A stretch of 64,000 nt of DNA from Nelumbo lutea (lineage: Eukaryota > Streptophyta > Magnoliopsida > Proteales > Nelumbonaceae), in assembly GCA_022828595.1 (NCBI GenBank), contig JAKGHH010000001.1, positions 71,110,401 to 71,174,400 of the forward strand, in the 5' to 3' direction. The notes under the pieces were generated by a model, which was given only the letters and a program-made list of their open reading frames with translations, ran no database searches and was not told the origin of the DNA. A program made the position numbers and the translations under genes. Of the stretch, positions 52,566 to 64,000 are shown in pieces. How positions within the stretch are numbered: the first letter of the stretch is position 1; every line of letters starts with the position of its first letter.

Positions 52566-52713
52566 TATTGTGCGAGATAGGATCCAATGATCATGCCCCA
52601 CACCAGCTTTTTAATACGGGGCCCATAATTGTTCAATCTCTCACCGTGGATCTAATGTATTTTATCACTGACGTGGGATATTATTAATTTTTTATTGGTC
52701 CCACAATCCTTTA
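52566..52713. mobile_element. Short inverted-repeat MITE
   Basis: Left end attgtgcgagataggatccaat and right end attggtcccacaatcc are inverted partners. The interior 'catgccccacacc' and 'gacgtgggata' also pair. It is the same family as 15001-15145. Confidence 0.55.
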
Positions 52714-53380
52714 CTCAATATTCCAGCTGTTGGGAGCATCAGCATCAGCATCATCAGCCTAGGCAATTGGACACGTTTTTGGGGAAGGCATGTTAACGCA
52801 CGCAATCAGCTTATCTTTCTTTTCGGTTAAATGGAAAATTCTTGAGTGTTCTTTGGCCCCCCGAACCGTCGCATTGAATATGATTTTGGATGAACAGTTA
52901 GTTGATTAGTTGAATTTGAGCGAATCCCTATCAACTACTACTATTTTATTTTATTTTTCCAAAATGCCATGCATTGACTGATGGGATCTCCTCATCTCCT
53001 AGAAGCAGAACAACTCCATAAATATTTTCTAAGTGTGGGCATTTTTCAGTCTAGTCCAGATCTTCTATCCACAACAATTCTACTCACATCTACCTACATA
53101 ACACCACAGCCATTCATGGAGAATATCTCATCCTCTTATATGTTGTTATGCACGGGAAGATATTTCCAATAGTGTTTTGTGGATAGACATGAGTAGAGAG
53201 TTCTTATGGGTAAGTGATCCAGAATCCTTTTAATCACACATTGGGAACAACTCCTATGAATTCAAATACATGTACGGGAGATTTTCTAATATGTGGCCGG
53301 ATATTGTGCTCCTTGTTTAGGCTGATGATCCTCCCTCTTTGGTGCCCCATGTGACTATTGTGACACTTGCAAGCATTTCT
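52714..53380. other. Intergenic DNA, no gene seen
   Basis: No coding or repeat structure recognised apart from a short agcatc run (52736-52756). Confidence 0.4.
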
Positions 53381-53383
53381 TAA

Positions 53384-53724
53384 GGCTGTGTTTGGAACCG
53401 ATGTAAAATTTCATTGGTGTAAATATTTACGTTGATTCAATTTTGTCGTCGTTGGGAAGGAGTGTATAATCATGATCAATGCAAAACTCTATTCCGCTTC
53501 AATTTTGCATATGTTTGGATGAAGTGGAGTTTTATACCGTAAATCAATGTAATAGTTTACTAAAACAGAATTGTACATCGATTATTGATGTTCGATGTAA
53601 ATATTACATCGATAAAATCAATGTAAAACTTACACTTTTTTCATGCACAGTTCTCGAAATTCAAACGATTACTTTTGAATGGTTTGATGTAAAACATCAT
53701 TTTACATTGGTTCCAAATGCAGCC
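53384..53724. mobile_element. Tourist-like MITE (341 bp)
   Basis: Starts ggctgtgtttggaaccgatg and ends cattggttccaaatgcagcc: inverted repeats of about 26 bp. It has the 3-bp duplication TAA at 53381-53383 and 53725-53727, typical of PIF/Harbinger MITEs. The interior has further short inverted gatgtaaat modules. ORFs inside are artefacts. Confidence 0.88.
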
Positions 53725-54575
53725 TAATCTTCTCACTCTTGACATTGCTGTTCAGTCAGTAGAGTCTAATATTTTGTGCTGTATTTATTTTTATTTTTTT
53801 TGAGATTTTTGGACTGCAATCCCCCTAAGAAATTGAATTTGTATAGCCCCCTCCTAGTCTAGTAGTAGCCCCCGTCCCCCAATAAACCACATCCTGCCCG
53901 TGAATTTGGCATCAATCCACGGGCAGGATTCAATCCACCCATAGTCTACTGGTAGCTCCACCTAAGGGGCCAAGGGTGGACAGAAAGGTAAAAACCCCGT
54001 TTTTTTCACTATTTTTACTAGATCTGTCTCCCAAATTTGTAATGTGAGTATTATTTATGAATGAAACTTGCCTCTTTGGCTTCAAAAAATAGTTATTAAT
54101 ATTTTAACTTTAAGCCTAAGATTAAAGAAAAAAACAATTAAACGAACCAACCGATATTGATCAATTAACGGACCATGAGCACCCCTTCCATTTCTTGTGT
54201 TCAGCTAACAAAAGGCATTTAATTTTTTTTTTCCGGAAACACCATAAACATTCCAGAAAAACGTTGCCTTTCCATCCTACTAACAGTATAAACCTGAGCT
54301 AATGTGAGATAGAAACTGCACTCGCAGTTCAATGCCAAACCCACTCACCCGGCCACCCCCCGGCTGTGTCTGAAAAAGGCCCTAAAATATTTTGTTTTTT
54401 CTTCATCGTGTGTTGGGAACATCTCCTGATGATAGTACCAGAATCGATGATGTCATCATCGGGAGATGATCCCAATACATGGCAAGGATGTGCTGTGGGA
54501 CATTGTGGGGTGCAGATCTGAAATCAATGTTTTTTATGTATAATTTGCTTTTGAAACCATCACATAAAAAAAAAA

Positions 54576-55190
54576 GAGACTATAGCTGATAAGGGCAACT
54601 TTTGGGCCCTAATATTAATAAAAATAATACTTTTAATATAATTTTTAAAATAAATTAATTTTTTAAAAATTATATCAAATAAAGGCAAAAACACTGTTCA
54701 TCTTCTTCCTACTACAAACCATCCATCAGTGTCGTCGCCTCCGGCAACGCCTCCGCTCACTTCCGCACCAACCTTGCAAATCTCAATGACTACCATCCAC
54801 CAGTGCCGTTGTCGCCACCCCCGCCTCCGCCACAGCCCCATGAATCTCAATGAATACCATCCACCAGCATCGCCACTGCCACCTCCGCCCACCTCCTCCC
54901 CAGCCCTGCAAATCTCAATGACTACCATCCACCAGCATTGTCACCGCCTTCGCCCACCTCCGGCAACGCCAATCAAACGACATGAGGTGGCCAATGGCAT
55001 TGAAGGATGGTGGTCATTGAGATTTGCAGGGCTGGGCTGGGGCGGAAGTGGTTTGGAAGAGAACAGATGAATAATGGTTTTGCCCTTATTTGATATGTTT
55101 TTTAAAAAGTTAACCTATTTTAGAAATTATATTAAAAGTATTATTTTTATTGATATTAGAGTCCAAAAGTTGCCTTATCAGCTATAATCC
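54576..55190. mobile_element. Long-TIR element with internal minisatellite
   Basis: Arms of about 140 bp are inverted copies: gactatagctgataagggcaa at 54577 against the inverse of ttgccttatcagctataatc ending near 55190, reaching inward to about 54715 and 55055. Both ends sit in runs of at least nine A, which may be a 9-bp Mutator-type duplication. The centre (54735-54965) holds about three units of 60-75 bp with gcaaatctcaatgactacca and ccgcctccgcc. ORFs over it are repeat artefacts. Confidence 0.75.
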
Positions 55191-55199
55191 CAAAAAAAA

Positions 55200-55845
55200 A
55201 ATTAAAATGTATTCTTAACAAGCTCATGGGCTTCACTCCCTGGATAAAAAAGTATGTTAACACGCGCTCATGTCACTACATCAAGCCTTGCATTGAGAAT
55301 CCCACTTTGCTGGATTCATTGCTGTCAGCATGTTAACACACATTTTGAACTATATTTTTGTTTTAAGATGCAAAGGACAAAATCATTCATGTTTTTGAAA
55401 CCATTAAAGTAATGCTTCAGTTGAAAAAGAAAAAAGAAATACATACACAACGAAAGAACATTAATTCAGTGTTTCTGTGTTAAGAACCAATTTGTTTCAG
55501 AATCAAATCGTTTTGATTTGTTTTTGAAACCAAAACAAGAAAACCAATTCACATCGGAGAACACCCCCTACTTTTGCTGCTTCTCATACGTTCTCACAGC
55601 AATCCTATATTTTAAATTTTAAATTGGTGTCTTAGTTCATTAGAATTACATGATCAGTTGGTTTCCTTGTTCCCGCAAGGGTTATCACACGAGTTGTTTC
55701 CAATTAAAGCTTTCTGAGGGATACTTTGACTCTTAGGGACTCCTAATAAAACGGTTAAGCCAACCGCGTGGAGGGTCTCATCATCACTTTATTTTCTTAT
55801 CAAATCATAGTAATCCAATACGAAAAAGCAGAGCAGAAGAGGTGG
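55200..55845. other. Intergenic DNA, no gene seen
   Basis: AT-rich without recognised structure. Confidence 0.4.
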
Positions 55846-55849
55846 AGAT

Positions 55850-57027
55850 TAGAATCGAATGACAAGAGAAGTGGAAAGAGATTTATTGTATGCATCTTGT
55901 TGGGACCAGGTGTGTCAACCAAAAGACAGAGGAGGCTTGGGTATTAGACCCCTAGAAGTAGTCAACAAGGCAATGCTCAGATGATTCTGGAGATATGGGT
56001 CAGAAAAGGAAGACCTCCTTATTAAGGAAGGTAATCTAAGCGAATATCGAGATGAAAGGCAAGGATGGACTACAGTGGAAACCCAAATGCCTTATGGAGA
56101 GTCAGCATTTGGAAAGGTATTTCAAAACTCAAGCAATTTTTTGGCCTAACATCAGCTTCAATCCAGGTAGTGGTGAACATACAGCTTTTTGGAAAGACCC
56201 CTGGCTCAGCAATCAATCCTTGAGACCCATTCAAGGACTATTTTGCAATTTTGGGAAAGCAAGGGGTGTGGAGCCCTGTGATGAAACGTAATTTAAATGA
56301 CAGGGAAGTCCTCCTGAATCTGTTACGGATGTTGCTAGAGCAGGTCCAGCTTGATTAATCTATGCAAGACAGTGAGATGGAAGTTGGAAGCCTCAGGTGA
56401 TTTCACTGTCAGATCCTTTTTTTAGAGTTTTGAACTAAGGTTCTTTGGTCCACATTATGAGACCACCTTGTCAGAAGAGGTATGGCCAAAAACAACCAGC
56501 GTATCTTTTGCCAGTCAGAGAGAGAGAGAGAGAGAGAGAATTCACTTACAGCTTATGGTGTCACTTTTTGCAGCAGTTCAGAGTGACAATGGTGTTCCCT
56601 GAAGATCTGGACCCCCTCATAGCATGGTAGTCTGCCAAAGATGTTTTGTAGGAGGGGAAAAAAGTTACGGCAATTAGTTCCAGGTGCATCGTGTTGGATT
56701 ATCTAGTGGGAGTAGAACAGGAGAATTTTTCCCCAATCAATCACATAGCTAGAAAGATTGATTGGGAGGGTGAAGAGAAATTTGATTGAATGGACCAAAG
56801 TGCTATAAGAGTTGGGCATGAAACCAGCAGTAGATTACAAACCAGTGGGAAAGAATTCCTTTTGTGGATGGGTAAATGGATGACTAACAGTAACATTTTC
56901 TGTAGCTACTTTACTTTTTGATTTCTCATTCCTATGTACGATGCCTTGGTGTACAAAGGTCATGATGTATCCTTTTGACATATTCCCTGTTTAATACAAA
57001 TCATACTCTTACCTTTAAAAAAAATAT
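55850..57027 (+). pseudogene. L1-type LINE 3' fragment
   Basis: The reading CWDQVCQPKDRGGLGIRPLEV..NKAMLR at about 55890-55980 is the linker region behind the RT of plant L1 ORF2 (normally C.PK..GGLG.R.L...N.ALL.KW.WR). Scattered later pieces and a terminal A-run near 57018-57026 mark the 3' end. It is frameshifted throughout. An (AG)n run lies at 56518-56540. It is an old 5'-truncated insertion. Confidence 0.7.
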
Positions 57028-57249
57028 ACAATTTTGTTAAAAGACAAAAATATTGAGGGGAATTAATAATTATACTACTAAATTAGAAGGGTGAAATTAT
57101 CCTTGAGAAACCAGAAGGCAATTTACAGTGGATTTATCATAACTCAGCAAAAAAATTGAAGAGAACCCACTGAATATAATGTAATTCGAAAACCAATCCA
57201 AATTTTACATTATATCAGAATGTGATCATACATTGGCTAGCAGCACTAC

Positions 57250-60200
57250 TTAAGGCTGATCTCTGGGTTCCAGGGCAGCAATTTCTTGTACAACTTGAGC
57301 TTTATCTGCTTCAAACTGGTGATCCTCTGTAATGAAACCAAGTTTAGGAAAGGAAAACGTAGCACAAAAACTTTTACAATCTAGATTCTAGAATGTGCTT
57401 GAAAGAAGATGACGAAATTCCTTTTGTACCTTTCTCAGTCTTGAAGTTGCTAAAGAATCGAAGAAGTTTGCTTCTATTTTTAACAAGTATGCCAACAATT
57501 TCAGGAGGTTTATTTTGATTAGCAGCAAATAGCTGTCAATAAATAAAACTAAGTAAGTATATTTAAGGAACTAAAGGTGATTACATAATAAAAAATGGCC
57601 TCCATATATCAATATCAAAGAAAATACCTTGAAAACATGAAATGCCTCTAACTGAATGTTCTTGCTTGATTCCTGCAAGCCAGGGATCCACCAAGTCCAT
57701 ACTTAGGGGGATTTAACTTGAGAAGTAACAATAAACATGTACTTTAATAGTTTAGTATCACGCCAAGAAAAAGTGGATGCAACAAATTTGCAATAAGTTG
57801 TAGTTAAAAAAATTGGTGGATATACATATAGGAAACTATATATGAAAGGTGGACTGGTGATACAAGATTCATGCAGGATGTAGCCGACCCCATATAATAG
57901 GTATAAGGCATGGATAATGATGATGATGAAGCTATACACAAAAGGAATTTGCAATATGTTGCAAAATAAAATATCCCTTCTATAAAATCATCCTTTAGAA
58001 AAAGGAATTATACATCTACTGATACGTACATGCTATATTTTGATAGAATGAAAGACATAGATCTTACCCTCAGAAGATTCATTAGGATCATCAAGTTGTC
58101 CTTTGAACTAACATACCGCATCATGATGGATGAATTTGCACGATCAAGTAAAATGTCTCCAAGCAGCTGAAACAAATTAGCAATGCTGTCAGCAAAAGGG
58201 TTGCCATGACATAGTCTAATGATGATCAAACAAAACTATAACCAGGATCATAGCATCTGATATGGAGCAATAGATTGGTTGAAGAAATGTGAATCCATTT
58301 AGAATCCTCATTGAAAGAAATGAAGTGCTCACAATAAATGCTTAGGGCAATTCTTTTATACATCTTAAACAAATACAACAATTCTTTAAATGGAACTGAG
58401 ATTAAACCATGTAGTTCACATAGTTTATGACAACAAATTATTTGGTTCACACAGTTCTGTCCAATTTCCTAATCAGACTGGTTCAATAACTCAACCAATC
58501 TGAAAAAAGGACCAGTTCCCATCCAGTCTGGCTTTTAAAACATTGGTTTGAGAATCACAGGGACATTTTTCTCAGTCCAGAACATTTCTTGATTCCTCTC
58601 CACACAGCATACTTTCCCATAATTTAACCTATTCAACCAACATAGTTCTATCCTTAATCCAGCCTTTTTGCTAAACTAATCCCTTAGCAGTCTCATACAG
58701 CTTCAACCCCAACTACACCTAACTGACCATATCCAGGAAATGCTTAAATATCACACAACATCTTACTAGTTTAACCTACTGGTGATTCTTGTAGTCTGGA
58801 AATCAACATTACTGAGATTAATTCTGTGAGCAGCTCTAATGTTCGTCAAATCCTAGAAACACAGAATCTATTACCCACCCTAACCTTAACACATCTATTT
58901 GTGGTCAGTATCTGCATGTATGTTCAGCCATAGGATAGCTGCACAAGATTCCTATGCCCAATAGAGATACAATACTAACAACAGTCCATAAAGATAATTC
59001 AATAATTTCACAAGATAGAATTAAGTGTTCAGGGTAAAATGATAGGATTCAATGCACCATTACTATCATATTATTCACTAACAAAGCAAACAGAATTTGG
59101 AACTTCGAACATCACACTCCTGATTACCTTGATAGCTTGCCTTCTGGTAATATAATTGGAAGATTCTAGAAGCTTAAAATTATACTCTTCAAAAAACTGC
59201 AACCAGAAAAGGAGAGGTTAGAGAAGTATCACAGCTAAGAATAGCAGCCAAAAAGGTTCATAAATAAAAATAGTAAATGAAAATGAAAAAAATGGTTGAA
59301 TATCTTTTGCTCCAGTCATAAAAAACAGATTAAAGGAATAAAAAGAAAATTACTTACTTGATTCAAGTCATATTGTAAACAAAATTAGTTACACTTCTAA
59401 TAAAGAACAGAGATTTTGTAAATAAACAAAGTAAAAGAAAATTAACATTTACCCAGTCATAATTTTCTGTAAGAAATTCAGCTACAGTAGACTTGTGCCT
59501 TGTCAAGAGTTCCTGAAACAAAATTTAACAGTAAAAACAAGATTTTTTCCATTTGAGCTTGTAACTAAAGCACAAAATAGACAAATTATTTGACATATAA
59601 AGAGTCACAGTAAGTTAAAATGTAGTATATGTTTCTTTTCAACTCAATAAAGTTTTACTAGTAACTGGAATATCCCCGTTTGGTGACTGCTAAAAGAAAT
59701 GTAGGAACTGAAGCAAAAGTGCATCAGCACATCATATTCCTGTCAAAAGGCAAAACAGATTACTTGGTGGCTGTTTCTTCTCCTTTTTGTCCTAGTACTA
59801 AAAATGGTCACTATGGGCATCATCACTGTGTTAAAAGACAAATAATTCATTTTATGGGCCAAAACTAGCAAACAAGTTAAGGCACTCCCTTAGGCTGTGT
59901 TTGGTTTGAAGGAAAAGGTAGGGGAACCCATACAAGGTTTGTACAGGTTTCCCTTCCTTCCCTACATTTCCTTCAAACTTAACATAGCCTTAATAAAAAC
60001 AGAATTTTTTCAAGTGCTATTGAAAGCTACTGAAGGCGTAAAAGAAATTCTAGTAAACCATGTCAGCCAACATTATCATGTTGAAACATCAAATCCCAAA
60101 TGGCCCAGGAAGTTTCCACATGGCAAGTCACTTTGTGGTGCAAAAGTGAGTCCCCAAATTCATTTCCTCATCCAATATTAATGAAAAGGATTCATGGTCC

Positions 60201-62272
60201 AAAATACCTTGCCACACTTTCAAGATAAGCTATTTCTCTGGGGAATCTTAAATAAAAAAATTGAGAATTCAGAGGACTACTATTGATCAAACAAGTTCAA
60301 TCAGAGGTGGAATAGGACTGGAGTCGAGTGCAGAATTTGGCAATTAGCTAATCCAGAGGGTCCCCTATCTAACAAATGCTCTAGATTGGCCACAAGATCC
60401 TCCATGTAGATAAAACAGAATAGGTCATACTGATAGCATAAAAAAAGGTACAGGTCATTCATGTAAGCTCCCTATTTGACCCAATTAGAAAACTTATGTA
60501 CAGCACAGCACCATGAAATGGCATCAAAGTACAGCTTAAATATGGCTTATTTAGTAACCTCAGAAACTACATCCACATTCTTTCAGCATTAATCCCAAGC
60601 ATCTTTTAGAAGGAAAATAATAAAAGTTGTGGTAGCTTTGTCCAGTTTGGTGGTAGATGGAGACTTCACAAGAAATAAGTTCTTAAGCCCTTTTCCAAGG
60701 ACGAGGACTTCATGTGTCTTTGGAACTTGGGGAATGCAGTCTTTAAAAAGCACAAGGGGTTTTTTGCACCTGAGGAAAAGGCACAATAGGAGGTATGCAC
60801 CTTTTTATGAAGCAAGGCACAACATTTTTAACATCTCAAAACAAGTGTGTAAAAATGCAAAATAAAAAAAATAAAAAATAATATTAATTAAAAAAATGCA
60901 TACTAAAATTTTAAACTAAATGTTTTAAAAACCTATTATCTCAAATTAAAATACATACACGTAACAAATAAAATAAAAGTAAAATGAAAAATGTAAAAAT
61001 AAAATTAAACATAACATATAAAACATATTCAAGCACTCAACAATTCAAGTGTGAAACTTTCAATCTCTTTATTTCTTTCCAATCACATTATTCTGATTCT
61101 ATGAACCACTTTGTACCGAACTCCTTGAGGCAAGCCCAAATAAGTCCATGCTAGGTTCTTAATTAATCCATACTTAAAAATTGGTATCGTAATTTGGTTT
61201 TAGTTTCTTATCTTTTAAAAAAATGTCCCATATTAGGAAGAATGAATGAACAATATTAGTAAAAAAGGGATTCTTGGAACACCAATGAATTAAAGGGGTT
61301 GTGCTTGGGCCTAGGCGAAACACATGCCCTGAAACTAAAACTTTCTTATTTTCTAAATAAGGAACTAAAACTAAATTATAAAACCAATTTTTTAAGTACA
61401 GTTTAAAAATTCAAGAACCTAGCACAGACTTATTTGGGCTTGCCTCAAGGGGCTTGGTCAGGGGTCCACGGGAGCCGGGGAGGAGCCCCTGGCTCAGTCA
61501 CAATACTTAAAAAAGTACAAAAAAAAGCCCCAAATCTAACAAAAGTGCACACATGGGTTGAGGCACAAGGTGCATCAGGCACATGCCTTTTTAAAGGGGC
61601 TGCGCCTGGGCATAGGTGAGGCACAGGCCTCAAAATGCACCTTACCTGTACACCTAGGCTCGCCTGAGGTGTGCCTTTGCAATCACTGAGGGGTGGTAGT
61701 GGAAGGGAACTTTTTGATGGTCATCAGATGGATGAGAGATAACTCTAATGTCTAATGGGCTTTGGAGATCTAGACCTTTTATCAAAGGCTGAACCATTAG
61801 ACTCCAAGACAAACATCTTCCCCACAATCCCTCTATTAGCTAACTAGATTACAAATGAACTTCCTATAAATAATGTGGAAGAGAGAGTTGTACTGGGGCA
61901 CTAAGATGACTGAATGGGAAAGTACTCTCTACCTTTTGTATCTTGGGGAGCTTTTACTGTATCATTGGCCAATTAGTGAGCGTGACTGACCTAGCCTTAT
62001 CTTTGGGTCATAATCCTTGTAAGTGGCTGTATTTTCTTCTCTTGCTCTTTTACTAATAAAATTTTACTGTTACTGATAAACCAAAAAGAAGATTAAAAAA
62101 AGCAATTAGAGACAACTCAATAGTTTTCCCTCCCCTAAGTACAAAACCACTCATTAAGTTATGCCCAACATACTCAACCTTAAAAGTTGCTGAAGCATCT
62201 GATGCAATGTCAAAATTTGGGAGTTGTATATAATCAAAGAACTTCTTTATCTTCTCTGGCTCCAAGACATAC
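57250..62272 (-). CDS. MO25: MO25/CAB39-like scaffold protein, C-terminal half (partial gene)
   Basis: Exons on the - strand: 62272-62179, 59512-59453, 59196-59128, 58166-58068, 57672-57628, 57532-57430 and 57326-57250 (stop TAA 57252-57250). Phases agree and give 181 residues, starting [31 protein letters not shown] in the first exon and ending [16 protein letters not shown]. Conserved segments are [63 protein letters not shown] and [12 protein letters not shown]25 proteins are helical armadillo-like scaffolds that activate STE20-type kinases in cell-polarity signalling. The family is near 340 aa, so about 160 N-terminal residues lie beyond the right edge. The large intron 59513-62178 holds MITEs. 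Confidence 0.95.
57866..57929 (+). repeat. RTE/SINE 3' tail in an MO25 intron
   Basis: gattcatgcaggatgtagccg..ccccatata..ggtataaggcatgg followed by (atg)n is a recognisable plant RTE/SINE 3' end. Confidence 0.65.
59893..59989. mobile_element. Very short Tourist-like MITE (97 bp)
   Basis: Starts ggctgtgtttggtttgaagg and ends ccttcaaacttaacatagcc. Arms of about 40 bp leave almost no loop. TTA duplications lie at 59890-59892 and 59990-59992. It lies in the large MO25 intron. Confidence 0.85.
61123..61450. repeat. Inverted repeat with about 95-bp arms
   Basis: 61123-61218 (ccttgaggcaagcccaaata onward) and 61352-61450 (ending tatttgggcttgcctcaagg) are inverted copies with several small differences, separated by about 133 bp. 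The surrounding 61290-61680 carries ggcctaggcg / gcgcctgggc modules like those near 32230. It is a probable MITE or foldback in the MO25 intron. Confidence 0.7.
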
Positions 62273-62479
62273 CTGTGCAATAAACCACATAAAAAATAAA
62301 ATAAAATGTTTATATAATTTGAATGTATTGAAGAAAAGGATAAAACCAATGCAGAGTAGCTCTGAAGATTAAAGATTGCACTCCATCACTAAGGATTGAG
62401 ACATGCAAGGGCAAGAGAGGTTCTAACGTTTTCAAGGTGTTTACCAAATTCCACCATTCACAGGTAATTGCTACAATTC

Positions 62480-62660
62480 TATTAGTGATGGCCTAATGGT
62501 AAGAATGCTTGTGTTTCACATTAGTGTTCTAGGTTCAAATCACATCACCTACAAAAATTTTATTAGAAACAAATATGTGGAAGAATGCAAGCATATGGGG
62601 CCCTATTTCACTCTTCCTTTGTTCCTCTTTTCATGATGAGATTCCACTCTTATCACCTAA
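62480..62660 (+). repeat. tRNA-derived SINE-like sequence
   Basis: gatggcctaatggtaag (A-box-like) and ctaggttcaaatcac (B-box-like) are about 30 bp apart, followed by a non-tRNA body. It is not a functional tRNA since no acceptor stem can be formed. Confidence 0.5.
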
Positions 62661-64000
62661 CAAAAGTTATTTTCTCTTGTTATCAGCAAATATGACAACA
62701 TGCCAAAACCAACAATAGTTCCTTCTCTTCTGATATCTAGTTGTAAATTAATAGCAATCAGGATAAAACAAGTTCTGCTGCAGAGCTTCTAAAGCAAAGA
62801 TGATTTGGGATTTGGGAACAGTGGTTTTGTTGTTGGAATGGAATATTTTCTCAAGATGATTCCCACCTAAAAGGTTTTGATCTAATTATTAATAAATTCA
62901 ATCACAAATTCAGCCATGGACAGTATATTATTGAGCTATACTGATCCTATTGGGGACGAAACTCAAGGAAGAACTACCATTAGTGCTTCAAGGGCTAAAG
63001 TTGGCACATTTCATGGAACTACCAGGCTGTGATCGGTTGGCTGTTAGCTGGATTGAATGCTCTATGTTTTATCAGGTCTCAGATTAGAGAAGCAAATCAT
63101 TGGTGCTTAGTTTGAATTGCTTGTTCAGATGGGTGCCCAAATCAGAAAATAATCTTGCTGATGCTCTTGCTAGAGGTAAAGTTGAGAGAGGGCCTTGTAT
63201 GTTCGGCCCTAGGCACTAGGGTACAGAAGCAAGGTTGCTTCCTTTTATGGTTCTATTGAGATGTTTTGATCATATTATTAGCCATGTATATTTGGTCCCC
63301 TTCACTTTAGTTGAGTGAGTGGGTACTCCTTATTTTATTTCTCATAAATGAAATTTCCTTGATTGTGGGTTATTGATAAAAAATTTATTAATTCAGCCAT
63401 CTTAGACTCAGCACTTATCTATGACCACCCTATGATATGTCAGGTTATGAAATTAATAGCACAGAAACAAATGCTAAACAATATCAGGCATATAAGATGC
63501 ACAGAAATGTACTCACATATGTTGCTTAATATTTCCTGTACACTTGCAAGAGGTCGAGGGCAAACCATTAGAAAATTAATGAATACAGATACATATACAA
63601 GTACACTTTAGACCAGTTTTTTATTGAGGTATTAATCAATATGGCTCTGCCAGTGCTAGATTGTTGGTCACAAATCTAAATAAAGGAGGATTGTGTCAGG
63701 TTGGCAACCAACTTGAAGAAAAACCGTCACATGGTAACAGAGAACAATGGGTAAATTATAAGCTAGGAGCAAGAAGCTAATGGAAAATTAATACAGGTTA
63801 CTAATAAAATTAGATTTTTTTTCAGGAAGTTCAAAAGCTGATCCAGTTTGTATACAAATATTGAGTGGATAGATGTTTTTGTAATTATCAACTGTGGGGA
63901 TCAGGTCATTGAGAAATCAAGTTGAATTTAAATGACTTAAAAGCAGGTGAATAGGTGAATAAATTAAACTTCTACATGCTATACTAGAATTCTAGGTCAT
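62661..64000 (+). other. Intron/upstream DNA of MO25 with a possible RNase H fossil
   Basis: Positions 63127-63190 read RWVPKSENNLADALARGKVERG, recalling the C-terminal RNase H motif (W.P...N..AD.LA..) of plant LINEs or LTR elements. Upstream it is out of frame. No further MO25 exon could be recognised up to 64000. Confidence 0.35.

Noticed and set aside
54698..55070. ORFs over the GC-rich repeats on both strands
   Set aside because: They follow the minisatellite periodicity inside a TIR element.
62480..62560. Possible tRNA gene
   Set aside because: Only promoter-like boxes; spacing and stems do not give a cloverleaf.
63500..63560. Possible further MO25 exon on the - strand (reads PLASVQEILSNIC)
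   Set aside because: It does not match the expected MO25 sequence upstream of YVLEPEK, and splice phases do not fit.

Overview
This is plant nuclear DNA, probably from a woody flowering plant (species not determined). It holds four split genes with canonical GT-AG introns in a transposon-rich setting. The genes are a DOMON/cytochrome b561 membrane protein (12563-14280, +), cytosolic ribosomal protein eS8 (30632-35492, +), an inositol/L-galactose-1-phosphate phosphatase of the IMP/VTC4 type (51764 down to 41591, -) and the C-terminal half of an MO25/CAB39 scaffold protein (62272 down to 57250, -, continuing past the right edge). All exon joins were checked for reading phase by hand. The genes are unrelated housekeeping or membrane functions with no operon-like logic.

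Left part (1-28.9 kb). An LTR-like fragment (1-1010) abuts a 5'-truncated Ty3/gypsy element on the + strand (about 1080-8148) with reverse transcriptase, RNase H, integrase, a convergent antisense ORF, a polypurine tract and a 3' LTR. A second, related element lies on the - strand (18976 to about 27901) with both LTRs, gag, pol and the same convergent antisense ORF. It sits inside an older Mutator-like TIR element whose ends are at 16382 and 28590. The same host element also contains a foldback made of two LTR-like arms in inverted orientation (16886-18540), one arm carrying a 19-copy 20-bp minisatellite. Around these are several hairpin and TIR elements.

Middle (30-52 kb). The eS8 gene has telo-box promoter motifs and a 3-kb intron with old retroposon pieces. 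Another Mutator-like element (36.0-37.4 kb), an hAT-type MITE with an 8-bp target duplication (37.6-37.9 kb), a tandem duplication and long AT-rich DNA follow. The IMP gene has 12 coding exons. One intron is swollen to 6 kb by a 5'-truncated, mutated L1-type LINE flanked by a perfect 21-bp target-site duplication. The 5' junction of that LINE contains filler DNA copied from both sides of the insertion site, one piece in inverted orientation.

Right part (52-64 kb). Small TIR elements (including a 341-bp and a 97-bp Tourist-like MITE with TAA/TTA duplications), a long-TIR element with an internal minisatellite, and an L1 3' fragment precede the MO25 gene, whose introns carry more MITE/SINE-like DNA. 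I found no CRISPR array, prokaryotic feature or functional tRNA/rRNA gene. The most notable observations are the LINE junction filler, the inverted LTR foldback, the antisense ORFs with a conserved TATA box, and two premature stops at identical positions in both gypsy elements.
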